Of a stretch of 56,481 nt of DNA, positions 46,204 to 56,481 are shown in pieces. Where the stretch lies: NCBI GenBank assembly GCA_009733775.1, contig WOGZ01000225.1:1-56481 (forward strand). The letters run 5' to 3'. The stretch's first letter is position 1. Every line of letters starts with the position of its first letter. Below the pieces are notes generated by a model. The model was not told the DNA's origin and searched no databases. It saw only the letters and a program-made list of their open reading frames with translations. Origin of the DNA: Alectoria sarmentosa (Eukaryota > Ascomycota > Lecanoromycetes > Lecanorales > Parmeliaceae). The translations under genes and the position numbers were made by a program.

Positions 46204-47541
46204 TCATTGTTTGATGTAAAGATGCTCCCCTGTCTCTAACACCTTGATCTCATCACCCACTTGGATTTGGCTGTCCTCCAAAGCCGGAACCATCTGCATT
46301 CCCAAGCACGCATTCTTGGCGTCTCCAGCGTCGATGCACCGAAAGTCTTTCAATGTCCTGTTTGGCTCCGAACGGTGCCTGTGACCGGTAATGGGATTGA
46401 CATTCGGTAACAGACAACGCACCGTCCTGCAAGAGACATAATAGTGATAGCCCCCTATCTTGATTCGCTTCCAAGAGTCTTCGTCGTAAGCGCCGCCTCC
46501 GGTGATGACGATGTTGGGTCGGAAGTTTCGAGCGCTGAGTGGTGGAGCGCCCTCTTGAAGCTTACTCTCAACGTCGCGAACACTTGCCAGGTTCAAGATG
46601 TGCAATGGATAAGCATCCTGGAAGCCTATTGTTGGTTGATAACCAAGCTCCTCCTTCCGAGGTGCACATCGGTAAACTTCCCTTGGCTGATCGTCTTTGG
46701 ACACTCGGAAGAGCGCAAAGTGATTTGTGATTCCAAGGTATGACCGGAGCTCTTGTATCCATAGGTCATCCTTCTCCGTACTAGCAACAATGAGCGACCT
46801 GGGTCTGTCTTTCCAGATCTCCATATCGTCAACAGCGTAGCCGTTCTGGGCAATCTGCTCTGGTGTGGGATTGAACGGTATATGGATCTCCCTCTCAGGC
46901 TGGCCAAACACCAGTGCCAAGATGTCTTTGACTTTTCCGATGAATCCTTCATCAGATTGAATACGGGGAAATTTGATGACCAGGACACCTCCACTCTGAA
47001 CGTTCGGATGCCATCCTGAATACGTTGGGGAAGATGGGTCCGGCACCCAGACCTCGGTCTTGATTGTAGCCATTGGTGGGAGACTCCTTTGGGTGGTAAA
47101 TTTCCAAGTGTGCTTTGCCTTCTCTTCTAGAGGTGTACTGGCGCTCACTGGGAACTTGCCAGATAGCTGTGCAAAGGAGAATTGACGATCGTATTCCATA
47201 CCCGTGCCAATGACTGTCCCTCTTTCGAGTTCCACGCCTCTACAACTTTTGATCGGGTATATCCACAAGCTCTTGACTCTCCACGTAGCTGCACCATTCT
47301 GCTGCCCCTCCACAGCACCCTTGTAGCGATCATCGTGTTCGTCGACCAGGTGGCTCTTGCCGTTCAATCCAAGCTTTCGGCAACCTTCAGGCTTGTCCTG
47401 CCGGCTATGTAGAGCCAATACGTTGGTCAATCCCCAGAGTAGAGCAGGCAGGATGCAAGCAATGGAGAGGGCAATGTAGGTGGTCAATGGCGGTTCAAAT
47501 CTGGGTACATGCGTTGCCAATCCCAGGTATTGAGACGACAT
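46204..47541 (-). CDS. MOSC-domain protein (mARC-like)
   Basis: A single-exon gene of 445 residues from ATG 47541. Residues about 21-45 (YIALSIACILPALLWGLTNV) form one transmembrane or signal-anchor segment. The MOSC N-terminal barrel starts near residue 88 (VKSLWIYPIKSCRGVELERG). The C-terminal MOSC domain carries the conserved Cys of SCRTVRCLLPNVNPITG and a closing KNACLGMQMVP..SQIQVGDEI. In mARC proteins that Cys binds the molybdenum cofactor and the enzyme reduces N-hydroxylated compounds in the outer mitochondrial membrane; the same fold occurs in Moco sulfurase C-termini. The anchor plus two-part MOSC architecture fits the mARC type. Membrane choice is inferred. It shares its upstream region with the Rad51-paralogue gene. 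Confidence 0.92.
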   Translation of the reverse strand: MSSQYLGLATHVPRFEPPLTTYIALSIACILPALLWGLTNVLALHSRQDKPEGCRKLGLNGKSHLVDEHDDRYKGAVEGQQNGAATWRVKSLWIYPIKSCRGVELERGTVIGTGMEYDRQFSFAQLSGKFPVSASTPLEEKAKHTWKFTTQRSLPPMATIKTEVWVPDPSSPTYSGWHPNVQSGGVLVIKFPRIQSDEGFIGKVKDILALVFGQPEREIHIPFNPTPEQIAQNGYAVDDMEIWKDRPRSLIVASTEKDDLWIQELRSYLGITNHFALFRVSKDDQPREVYRCAPRKEELGYQPTIGFQDAYPLHILNLASVRDVESKLQEGAPPLSARNFRPNIVITGGGAYDEDSWKRIKIGGYHYYVSCRTVRCLLPNVNPITGHRHRSEPNRTLKDFRCIDAGDAKNACLGMQMVPALEDSQIQVGDEIKVLETGEHLYIKQ

Positions 47542-48121
47542 CTTGAGGCTGGATGATGGGCTGCAGCGTTGCCGAGAAGGGGCGATCTTGATGCCTCGTC
47601 CAGATTGTCTCGTTTCAGAGCCTATCGGCTACACTTAGATATCATCAGTAAGAGCCAAAGGTCGTGCTTCAGATTCAGTCTCGAGAGCGCTTGAGGCTCT
47701 TGGATGGGGGTCCCCAGAGTGTCGTTCCTGCGTCAATGCTGAGAATGGATCCCTCCATGAAAGACTCGAGTACGCGATATGGATCATGATGGTTGAAATG
47801 GTATGAGAAATGTTGATCTTGCGGTGTGGAAAACTCTCGCCCGCCTCGGCACTTAAAGCGCGTTGGTGGCAAAGACTAAGTTCGCGTCAATGCTGGTCTT
47901 GGCGCCAAGCCAAGACCCTCAGACTATCCCTTTGTTGACCACGATGTTTCTCAACTGATTAACACAATTCTCTTGGAATAACAGCTACTCTCGCTTCACT
48001 TCACTTCATGCGAAAGCTGCGTCTATTCTAAAGCGGATCTCCATGGCTTGCTCGTTAAATAGCAAGACGCCACGCGGATGTAGAAGAACAGGGGACTCCT
48101 CATGACCGCTGTCAGATCAAC
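47542..48121. promoter_or_regulatory. Divergent promoter region
   Basis: This 580-bp stretch separates the minus-strand MOSC gene from the plus-strand Rad51-paralogue gene. It contains no other gene. A short perfect direct repeat (TTCACTTCACTTCA, 47994-48007) lies about 115 bp upstream of the latter's ATG. No binding site is assigned. Confidence 0.5.
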
Positions 48122-49535
48122 ATGGCCAGTTCCGATACCAACAACTTCTCTTCATCTTCTCCTCGTACGTATCCTCAGAACCTCGGGCTCTGTCCACACT
48201 GATCATCTCAAGATCGCCTCCCCACTGTCTCTGCGTCACAAGCGCTTCAGAATATTACCTCGATTCCGAGAAGGCCAATCTCAACCCGACTGAGGGGCCT
48301 TGATGTCTTCTTGCAAGGCAGGGAACATGAGGCCTCAAGCCAGACTGCTGCTCCCGGTGGTGTCTCGCGAGGAGAGGTGACAGAGATATATGGCCCTCCC
48401 GGAGTTGGTAAGACAACAATAGCGTAAGTATAGCGATTCCTTTGTCACAGTTCCTGCTTGGATCATGCTCCTTTGCGGCGAATGACCAAGCAATGCGATA
48501 GCTGATACCATGCTCTGGCACAGAATGCAAATTGCTGCAAGCGCTCTACACTCGGGCGGGTCCGTGGTCTGGGTAGGTAAGAGGTCTTACGCAATAATGT
48601 CGTTGATTTGAATAGAACCTCCAGGCCTGAACTTACGAAACATAGACTCTTCCTATGATATTATCGGTCTAAGGTTGATGGAAATGCTCTCTGGTCTCCA
48701 TATCACTGAAGGAGAGGCAAGGTCAGATCCTGCGTTAGCTGACGAATATCTCGACAATTTTCATCATTTCACCACACCAACATTGCCTCATCTGTTAGCT
48801 CTCCTGACGCATCAATCTTCATCCTTTCCACCTACAGAGACTAGCCTCATAGTGGTCGACTCCGTATCAACTTTGTTCGCCTTAGCTTTCCCCAAACCCA
48901 CCGAGAATGCAAACAGCCAGCAGCCCCCGATCAAGAAAAGCGACACGGCGCACTGGGCGTCAGGTAGACGTTGGGCAGTGATGGGTGAGTTTATATCCAA
49001 AATTAGCAGACTCGCCGCAACGAAGAACATTGCAATCCTCCTAACGAGTCAGACAACTACAAGAATCAGATCAGAGACTGGCGCCGTACTGCACCCAGCT
49101 ATCTCTGGCACGGCGTGGGATAGTGCAATCAGTACGCGTATTGTCGTATTCCGAGATTGGATGTTTCAAGCTTCAGAAGTAGCGAGTAGTCAAGGAGAGC
49201 ATGTGCCAGGTGTAAGATTTGCCGGTGTGGTGAAAGCCAAGGGAATCTCATACGAAGGCGTTGGCAAGGTCGTCACGTTCGTAATCGAGAAGGTGGGTTC
49301 TCTCAATCGTTATCAAAAACTTTTCTAAAAGATACAGACTCGTCTCCGGGAGGTTACAGCAGATCGGACCGAGACCAGACTGACTGGGTCGCCCGTTTTG
49401 CAAGCTATATCGTTGAAGCGTAAACGAGGAGAATTCGCCGATAGCCAGTCAGAGGACGAGGAAGCAGAATCTGGTGGAGAATTTGGCTGGGCTGGAGACT
49501 GTGATACGCCAACCACGGAAGCGGTCACTGATTGA
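48122..49535 (+). CDS. Rad51-paralogue RecA-type ATPase
   Basis: Five exons: 48122-48164, 48243-48423, 48524-48576, 48646-49292 and 49338-49535, with canonical introns. The total is 1122 nt and 373 residues. The Walker A motif GPPGVGKT is at residues 65-72, preceded by RGEVTEIY as in Rad51 paralogues. Walker B is SLIVVDS at about 159-165. The later RWAVMGEFISKISRLAATKN and AILLTSQTTTRI match the RecA core, with loop-2-like sequence after it. The C-terminus is acidic and outside the core. The role by family is homologous recombination, loading or stabilising Rad51. Closest type appears to be Rad55/Rhp55, but Rad57 or Rad51D-like cannot be excluded. The third intron has a second acceptor at 48615 that would add ten in-frame residues. 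Confidence 0.85.
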
Positions 49536-49815
49536 CTTTCTTTCCTCCTCCACTAGGCACACGTGTCCAGTCTAACTATCGGCTGCAAGCAATCTCAGGC
49601 AACATTATATGCCAATCTTGATTCACAGATATATCCTTCAGCCGAATCTCGCCAACGCCAGCTCACCACCATTAATTCCTTTACCGCCGTTGACGAAGGG
49701 GGAGACCTCTAGTCATGACGCTCAAAGGGCACAAGATAAAAGTCTGGTACCTGAGGGCACCTACTTGTTCCTTTACGTGTGGGCCCATCGATGCTGAGTT
49801 CAACTAATACTACCA

Positions 49816-50514
49816 TTATATACTTCCTGCCATAGCCACAGCATCAGACCTAACGACATTCTGTGCCTTCGAGACCTTGATCGAAATCGAAATCCGTCCC
49901 TTCAGCTTCCCTCCCGACATAATCTCGCACTCCAGACTATGGCCCCCGTACCTCCACACCAGACCCTCCAATGCTCTCACGCTATCCAACGCCAGCTCTC
50001 TGTCGATCTCTCCGCCTACTGTAACAGGTAGGAACACCATGACTACATGTCCTTCTTTTTTCCCGTGGAAAATACTCGTCTGCACGCAGGCCTGGTCCAC
50101 GTTCTGGTCCGCTTTGTAGTTCTCCCACAGCCAGCGGACAATCTCGTCGCAGGTGTGAAGCGTGGATTGTTGGCCTTCGAGACCGGTGTCTTGGGGCGAT
50201 ATTTCTTCGAAGAGAAGGTGTTGGGGTGAGGAGCCGGGGATTTGGTAAGCCCAAGGGACTTTTGGCCAGGGTGAAGTTTGCCTTTGATCTTGGGTTATCG
50301 TCTCATCGTATGAGGCTGTGGGAAGAAGGATAGTTCGTGTTGAAGGAACTTACATCGTCAGATTCAAAGTGTTGAGAGCCGCGGATGGAGGTGAAAGTTC
50401 GGTCTCAATTGTAATGTTTACGGAATCACCTTGGATTGGAACGGTCGCTGCAAGTGCGGTCAAAGCAAAGCATGTGATCACGACTGTGGATACTAGGGGA
50501 AAGTTGTGCATCAT
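49816..50514 (-). CDS. Small secreted protein, unknown function
   Basis: Exons are 50514-50354 and 50281-49816. The 72-bp intron begins GTAAGT and ends CAAAG. The total is 627 nt and 208 residues. The N-terminus MMHNFPLVSTVVITCFALTA followed by LAA is a clear signal peptide (positively neutral n-region, hydrophobic core, Ala-rich cleavage site near residue 23). Two N-glycosylation sequons (NIT, NLT) follow. The mature part has segments PWPKVPWAYQIPG, CDEIVRWLWENY and LVWRYGGHSLECEI, with few Cys, and no membrane or GPI-type end. I do not recognise the family. It could be an effector-like or house-keeping extracellular protein. It converges with the Rad51-paralogue gene, with 280 bp between stop codons. 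Confidence 0.82.
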
Positions 50515-51135
50515 GAAAAGTGTTCTGACAAGCTTGAACGAATGTGGGAGAATTCGGAATTTCGGTCAGCGAGCGTTGACTGCAACACGCTGGTCACATA
50601 TGTCCTTGATCAAATGGCTCATGACCGAGCAGCGAGTGAACCCGGACACAAAACCAGTGGGAGAGAACAGGACAGGCAGAATGCGAGCATGAACAACAAC
50701 GACGGAACAAAATTTCCAACTAATTACCTCCGAGACGCGAACGCTCTATTTCAGGAAAGTGGACAGTGGGGCGATCGACTCCACACATGCATGCATCCCA
50801 CTCACTCACACCACCGGGTTCGATCCGCACCAGGAATCTCCAACCTGCTTTTCATCCTGTGGTGGGAAAACATGCGCGCAATATTCAGGTACCCACAGCA
50901 GTGACGAGGCCCGACCCGAATCGCGATAGCCGAACGGATATATAGTCGCGTATGCACGCCACATGCGGTCATGCTGGAGCTCCAACTATCGCAACCCACT
51001 TACGTGGTCGCTGCGTTTGTGGCTGGCATTGGCATTGGCACTCAAGAGGGAATGGGACTTGGTTGCCGATCCGAATCGTCGTCGAGGATGGTTGATGATA
51101 GGACTCGTTGAACTCGTGGGTTCAAGGGCGATTGC
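50515..51135. other. Intergenic, no gene seen
   Basis: Promoter side of the secreted-protein gene. Only short frames on both strands and no motif. It includes a TTGGCATTGGCATTGG repeat near 51027-51041. Confidence 0.45.
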
Positions 51136-51519
51136 TTATTGACACGGATGCGGCTCGTGGTAATTGCTGGGTTGATTGTAAGGTGTGGCAATCATGATTT
51201 TGCGGAGCTCGACGGAGGTGCTTGGGATTGCCTCCAATTTGCGGACCGATTTTCCATTCGGATCCGTTCGCAGGCGAATACCTGCATCCTGTTCTCAAGG
51301 ACCCTTCCAATATGAACTGGGCATAAATCACGGATCAAACTTCGACGGTAGGCTGTACGGCGAAGATGGCCGTCGTTTTCGGCGCTTCGTTGATGCCGTT
51401 GCGAGGATCCATGAGCGATCACGTTGTCCAACGGGAAAGCGAGTGGCCTCCCCTTGCAAAACGTCATGTTCTTGAAAGCGGTCTCCGTAGAACCTCGGAG
51501 TGGTTGCTGTGTTTTTCAT
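51136..51519 (-). pseudogene. Reading frame with two in-frame TGA codons
   Basis: From ATG 51519 to TAA 51136 is exactly 128 codons in one frame, interrupted only by TGA at 51330-51328 and 51297-51295. Sequence on both sides reads like protein (TTPRFYGDRFQEHDVLQ; IRLRTDPNGKSVRKLEAIPS). The frame also stays open upstream of the ATG to about 51640. Each TGA could be a mutated CGA (Arg) or TGG (Trp). A 52-bp GT..AG segment covering both would break the frame. The family is not recognised; it is probably a small decayed gene. Confidence 0.45.
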
Positions 51520-51936
51520 TCGTAAAGAGGAATCAGGGGGGATGAGGCGGGTTTGGGGAACATCTTCGTTGAATGTTTCGGTCCAGCGGTGCGATTGGAG
51601 AGTCTCGCGTTCCGATCCTGATTTCCTCTTTCATGGATTCTTCTTCTCCTATTTATTTCCTTCATACTTTGCCGTTACTTATCTCACCTCAACACACAAG
51701 ACACTCGACGTTCTGCTCCACTCACACGGTTCATCCAGCGCTGACGACGTACCAAATCAACCACATTATTAATCATTGCATCCTCGACTACTCATTTTAA
51801 TGAAAAAATGAAAAAAAAGCACCCAAGAACAGTCCTCTCTGCTGTAACCCCTACAAAATCTCACTACTAACTATGTAAAAAAATTCGTAATAGCACTCTT
51901 TATCAACCACCACCATCGCCAAACTTCGAAAAATGG
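51520..51936. other. Intergenic, weak coding hints
   Basis: Contains the possible upstream part of the preceding remnant (ATG near 51640 on the minus strand opens another frame ending at a C run). Otherwise nothing is supported. Confidence 0.35.
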
Positions 51937-52360
51937 TTTAGTATAAAGGGTATAAGAGGAGTATAAGAGGTAATGAAGGGAATAAATGAGATGGAGAAGG
52001 AGGGAAGGGGATAGAAGGGGATAGAAGGGAATAAACGAGAATAGAAGAGAATAAAAGAGTAATAAAAGGAAAGGAAAAAAGAGCGAGAGGGAAGAGGGAA
52101 AGGAAGGGAGAGAAGGAGAGAAAAAGAGGAAGAGCGAGAGGGAAGAGGGAAAAGGAAAAGGAAAAGGGAGGGAAAGAGATAGAGAGAAGAAGAGAAAAGG
52201 GAATAAAAAAAAAGAGAGAGAGAGAAGGAGAAGAAGAGAGAAAAAAAGGAGAAAAGAAAAAGAAAAGGAAAAAAGAAAGGGAAAGGGAAAGGGAAAGGGA
52301 AAGAGAAAGGTAAAAGGAGTAAAAGATAAAAAGGGAGAAGGAGAGGGGAAAGAAAAGATG
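51937..52360 (+). repeat. Third A+G tract
   Basis: About 420 bp of purine-rich plus strand made of GGAAAG, AGAGG, GGGAAA and AATAAA-type units, including five GGGAAA hexamers near 52278-52307. Long minus-strand frames rich in Phe, Ser, Leu and Pro are composition artefacts. Confidence 0.8.
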
Positions 52361-53468
52361 CTGAGGTTGTGTGAGAATATATTACGAATTACTATCTGAA
52401 CGACAGGATGAGGATAATGAATGAAAGATGAACATGCGTGGGTCGGGCTGGTGAGTTCCCAATGGAGGGGCATAGGGATGGATGGAAATTGAGTAAGGCG
52501 AGGAGGACACTTTGTTATTAAGGTTGAAACGGCAAATGGAAACCGATGGATGGGCGAGAGCAAAGAGTGGGTATAATAAAAGCAGCAAGCACCTTTCGAG
52601 ACGGGATCAATGTAGGAATCAATCAACAAAAGACTGAATTCCGAACGGAATGCTCGCATCGATGCGCAGACCCCCCCTTCGTCATGATATCTATCATTCG
52701 ACAATGCAGTCTTTCATAATCTCAAAACATTATTTCCAAGACGCATTGGATAATCTTCACTCATCCCCAAAGTCGAAGAGCTGATCTCGACAGGTGGAGC
52801 TAGATCGGTACTATCTTGAACTACAAGCGAACCCTCCTTCTCAGCTCCGAGGCGGACGTGTGCTCGAGGAGCAAGAGCGGCCGCCTCTTTCCTTGGAATT
52901 TTGGGGGAAATGTCGTGTAATCAAGAAGTAATCTTCCTGGACGACTTGGAGAAACTTATTTGGCTTGGTAATACAGTGCGGTGCGATGAGATGCGGCTGA
53001 AGAGGAACGGCACCTGGTGTTGAGTAGATGTTTTTTGAAAGGATGGGGTGGTTGATTAGTATCGCACGTTCGAACCCCTGTCTAGGTAACCTATGGAGTC
53101 AGCTCCTGTCCTCTAGATTTTGCAATCGTCCGGAACGCGTTGGTGCCCGCGTTCGTAATCCTACACTTCCTCTAGCGCCGTCGAGAGGGCAAGAATCTGC
53201 GATTAGTCAGCCAAGGTCGAGCTACGTCATTGGTTGCGCAGGGTTCACGATCTCAATGCTTGCAAAAGAATGTTGGAAATCTCAGGCGATAATCATGGTC
53301 ATCCGGAATGGTGAATTGTAAGCAACAAAAGTGGGGGCGAGAGACATGAAGCTGTTGAGAAGGCATATAAGGGCAGTACGATTCCTCATCATCCATTTCA
53401 TCATTACCTTCATCTCAACTGAGTTCGATAGCAAGCTATCGAGACTAGCGAAAATCCCCAGCATCTAA
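52361..53468. other. Intergenic, dehydrogenase upstream region
   Basis: No gene supported. The last 150 bp before the dehydrogenase ATG have short A/T-rich and CATC-rich sequence suited to a promoter and leader, with no assignable binding site. Confidence 0.45.
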
Positions 53469-54548
53469 ATGCCTTCCTACGTCGTGACTGGAGCCTCGCG
53501 AGGTCTTGGCGTGGGTCTCAGCTCTCCCTGAACGGAACGCATCGCTGACGATAGTCTTCCTTTATTAAGCTCGAATTCGTCCGCACCCTATCCAGCGATA
53601 CCCAAAATACAGTCATCGGACTTGTTCGCAACAAAGCAGCGGCAGAGAAGGCTTTTGGAGAAGCGGTGCCGAAGAATCTTAGCTTTCTGAGTGCGGACAT
53701 CACTGATGTCAATGCTCTCAAGGTAAGAACACGAGGGGCCAACGAAGCAGTACCATTCCCCGTGCTGTTGAGATGGAGGCTGACCATCTCCAAGTCAGCA
53801 GCGACAGAGACGGCAGAATTGACAGGAGGCGGTCTCGATTACCTGATCAATAACGCCGCATTGGTCTCGGAAACCAGTTGCTACCGAACCTTGGGCGATT
53901 TGTGAGTCCACAGCACACCGATAGTCATCCCCAGGTTTGTGGAAGATAAGATGATACTAACGATGCCACCGTATTGCAGCGCCCATGATCCCCAGATCCT
54001 GATCAAAGACCTCCAAGTCAGCTTCGAGGTCAACGTCATCGGCCCGATCAACACCGTCAACACCTTCATCCCTCTCCTCCGCAAAGGTCGAGAGAAGAAA
54101 GTCTTCACCTTGTCGACTGGCATGGCAGATGTAGATCTTATCAACCAAGTCGATATGGCTGATGCTGCTCCTTACTCCATCAGCAAAGGAGCTGTCAATG
54201 TTGCCGTTGCAAAGTATAATGCGCTTTACAAAAGCGAGGGAATTTTGTTCATGGCTATTAGCCCGGGCTATGTGGATACGGGAAAAGACATGCCAAGTAA
54301 GTGATTCCGGGCAAAGCTCTGTTGGTGATGATGCCGTCTGACATGTCGTAGGTCCGGATGATGTAGAGGACATGAAGGCGGCTCAAGATATGGCAGCTAA
54401 GTTTGCGGCGTATGCACCCCACTTTACAGCTGCAAGCACGCCGCATGAATCTGTGAACGACATGTTGAAGCTCTTCGAAAGGAGCAGTATCAAAAATGGC
54501 AACGGTGGAACGTTTGTCTCGCACTTTGGGAACAAGCAGTGGCTGTGA
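53469..54548 (+). CDS. Short-chain dehydrogenase/reductase
   Basis: Five exons: 53469-53510, 53570-53722, 53795-53901, 53980-54296 and 54352-54548. All introns are GT..AG and 55-78 bp. The total is 816 nt and 271 residues, normal for a classical SDR. The cofactor-binding TGASRGLG spans residues 7-14; NNAA (NNAG-like) spans 84-87. Catalytic Ser146 is in STGMA, with Tyr166 and Lys170 in YSISK. A late PGYVDTGKDM is the expected substrate-side turn. The absence of a basic residue after the first strand leaves NAD versus NADP open. No signal peptide, so it is probably cytosolic. Fungal relatives of this length are often uncharacterised sniffer- or CsgA-like SDRs. It converges with the Zn2Cys6 regulator with 27 bp between stop codons. 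Confidence 0.93.
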
Positions 54549-54575
54549 TATGCTCCTTTAGCCACCAGTACATTA

Positions 54576-56341
54576 TTACGTAAAATTTGGTAGTTGACTG
54601 TTGGCGCTTATGACAGACCCGTATCTTAGCATTGGCACCATATGTGCGGCGATCCGAGAATAGGTGAATAGGTCATCTTGTTTCCAGACGGCTTCCGTCA
54701 GTTCTTGGATCCATGATATGTTGCCTGCTTTTCGAAATTGTCTGGAAGCTTCAAAGATTGCAAGTACGATCGTCCGTTGTTCATCGGTCTCGGCTTCACA
54801 TGCAACGATGAACAACGGCCACATCACTGCGCAGACTAGGAGCCTTTGTAAAACTGCAAGTCCGGCTTCAATTAAACGTTCGACTTCGGGAGCGCGTCTT
54901 GGTTTTCTCCTACATGCTCGCTCGAGGAATATCAAGGCCGCGATGCGGTAGAGTTCTGCAGTATCTAGAACGTTAGACTCATTACCGGTGACTGAAAATG
55001 TTGAACCTGTGGGTGTCAAAGACTGGCGAAGAGACCGTAGGCACTGTTCGAGTTGTATAAGAACCTCATCTTGAGATGGAGGAAGCTCCATACTGCCATC
55101 GGTTGGGATCGTCTCGTTAAGCTTTGATATGATGCTCATCAATTCCATCGAGCAACCGAAAGATCCCACGATCTACCATATATGTCAATTCCTCGTCTAA
55201 GGGGAGCGGAAGCGTAAGAGCTTGATCTGGAACGGAACTCACGAGACGGCGATGCGGGGAGTCCTCAACTTTGGACAGAAGGTAGGGATCTTTCTCACAA
55301 TCTCGTTGTGCCAAGTCTTTCTGCGGCCAAAAGAGCAAGCCGAATTTTGCAAGAGCGTCTTGCCCGTAAACCCAATCAAGTAGGAATGCCAACTCGCCCT
55401 CGTAATTTTGGGAGCCAGCAAAGATGGATCTGGCAATTTTTTTTGCGCCACAAAAGAACATGGTCCATTTCAATTCAGAGGTGTTGAATACCTTGTCAAA
55501 ATTAACGGATGTACTAGTGATGGTAGTAATGGTCGTAACGGTGCTAGCGGATAGAGGTTGCAGCCGAAATGGACCGGTGAAGAGGTGAATGTCCATCAAA
55601 GCAAGGAATGACACTTACCCCGTAGGTCGTTAGTACCAAGCTCGCAGCGAGCTGATGATACCGGTCGCGGAGCTCTGTTGAGAGACGCATAGAGGACGAA
55701 AGGGCGCTGATTGCAGCGAAGCTGTGTTTGATACCCGCCTGACTTCCCGAGAGGTGATAGGCGGAGAAAGCAAGTATGGCTTGCAAGACTGCTACCGAAG
55801 AGACAGAAGAATCAGATAGCGCCATCTTGATCAAGACGTGACGAAAGCCATTACGGTCATCGTCAATGGTGGTAACCAGTCGTGATAATACTGTTTCATA
55901 GTATGACAGCAACATCTGATCTCCTGCCTCGAGGACTCCCCACGGCGTGCTCATGGTGAGAGGCAAGAGTGGCGGATATAGTTGCATGGGGTCTGCTTGG
56001 CGCTTGTACTGACCCGTATTCACAATCTCGTTGTGGAGATCAAGATCCCATATCGATGTATTGATGAATCGTGTCCGTCGGCCCCACCGCTGCCTCTGCT
56101 TGCCTGGCAAGAGAGGCTGATGGCGTATGACGACCGCTCTACGGCTGTCTGAAGCTCGAGGCCACGACAGCTGGAGTCCGTATCCCGAACATTTCTTCTT
56201 TGACTGCAGGCAATTTTGGCAGGCGGGAAGACCCTGATCACATCCGATCTTGAGGCTTTTGCAATTCCAACAGCCTCCATGCGTATGCGCTCTCTTCATA
56301 CTCGACAATGTCGTAAATTTTAAGGGTTTAGATGGATCCAT
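54576..56341 (-). CDS. Zn2Cys6 fungal transcription factor
   Basis: Exons are 56341-55619, 55491-55243 and 55172-54576. Introns are 127 bp (GTAAGT..GACAAG) and 70 bp (GTGAGT..GGTAG). The total is 1569 nt and 522 residues. The binuclear cluster is CX2CX6CX6CX2CX6C at residues 24, 27, 34, 41, 44 and 51 (CWNCKSLKIGC, CQNCLQSKKKC). A basic linker follows (KQRQRWGRRTR). The rest resembles the fungal-specific transcription factor domain, with YYETVLSRLVTTIDDDRNGF, LQAILAFSAYHLSG, SFGCSMELMSII and YRIAALIFLERA. The targets are unknown. An alternative start at Met15 would still include the cluster. Splicing is inferred from frame; the first intron's acceptor is the weakest part. It may regulate the neighbouring dehydrogenase, but only adjacency suggests that. 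Confidence 0.9.
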
Positions 56342-56481
56342 ATGATAATCAAGGAGAGGTCGCGTTATAGAAGATTGTGTTGCGAAGGAACTGACGATTT
56401 GGTTACTTAGCCTCGTACAATAGTATTTAGCGTATTCAAAACCAGTTGGAATGTCTTGGCACTTTTCGTCGCTGCCCCTCC

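Noticed and set aside
51295..51330. Selenocysteine reading of the two TGA codons
   Set aside because: Selenoproteins are absent from nearly all filamentous fungi and no SECIS-like hairpin was seen; mutation is simpler.
51871..52704. 277-codon minus-strand frame
   Set aside because: Its middle is the complement of a purine tract, and the flanks lack motifs or a consistent start.
53060..53090. TTCGAACC sequence resembling a tRNA T-arm
   Set aside because: The stems needed on either side do not pair and no matching anticodon or acceptor arm is nearby.

Overview
The window looks like filamentous ascomycete nuclear DNA (Pezizomycotina; Leotiomycetes is my guess from the carbon-repressor protein, not proven). 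The genes have short spliceosomal introns of about 50-215 bp with GT..AG ends. They encode typical fungal families: a CreA-type repressor, a UapA/UapC-type purine permease and a Zn2Cys6 regulator. Several AT-rich blocks carry the transition-biased decay of repeat-induced point mutation (RIP). No rRNA, tRNA or CRISPR array could be supported.

Layout. 1-2340 is a very AT-rich, RIP-like block ending in a heptamer repeat. 2.3-18.5 kb is gene-poor and mostly decayed: some hypothetical minus-strand genes (4265-4915, 5018-5540), a broken gene (8274-10197), an intact DJ-1/PfpI-family gene (12334-13159), an ankyrin-repeat pseudogene (15226-16539) and remains of a Ser/Thr-rich gene (16928-18482). 18.5-27.8 kb holds no intact gene but many simple repeats, two long A+G tracts and a 1.88-kb gag-only LTR retrotransposon (24432-26310). 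creA (27794-29083, minus) stands alone between this desert and a second one (29.1-37.3 kb) with microsatellites and another broken gene.

From 37.3 kb onward the DNA is ordinary compact gene space: a TcdA/TcdB-fold glycosyltransferase-like gene, a CHIP-type TPR/U-box ubiquitin ligase, a Nudix-like protein, a purine permease, a MOSC-domain protein, a Rad51-paralogue ATPase, a small secreted protein, a short-chain dehydrogenase and a Zn2Cys6 transcription factor. I resolved exon structures for eight genes, including the DJ-1 gene, and in each the exon lengths sum to a whole number of codons.

The genes do not form one pathway. Local arrangements may matter: CHIP and the Nudix gene are divergent around a MITE-like element; the MOSC and Rad51-paralogue genes share a divergent promoter; the dehydrogenase and the Zn2Cys6 regulator converge with only 27 bp between stop codons. 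The most unusual signals are an AT-rich block whose surviving C residues sit largely in CpG, a retrotransposon whose two LTRs were mutated very unequally, a perfect 30-bp terminal inverted repeat element, and several broken genes whose stops fit C-to-T changes.
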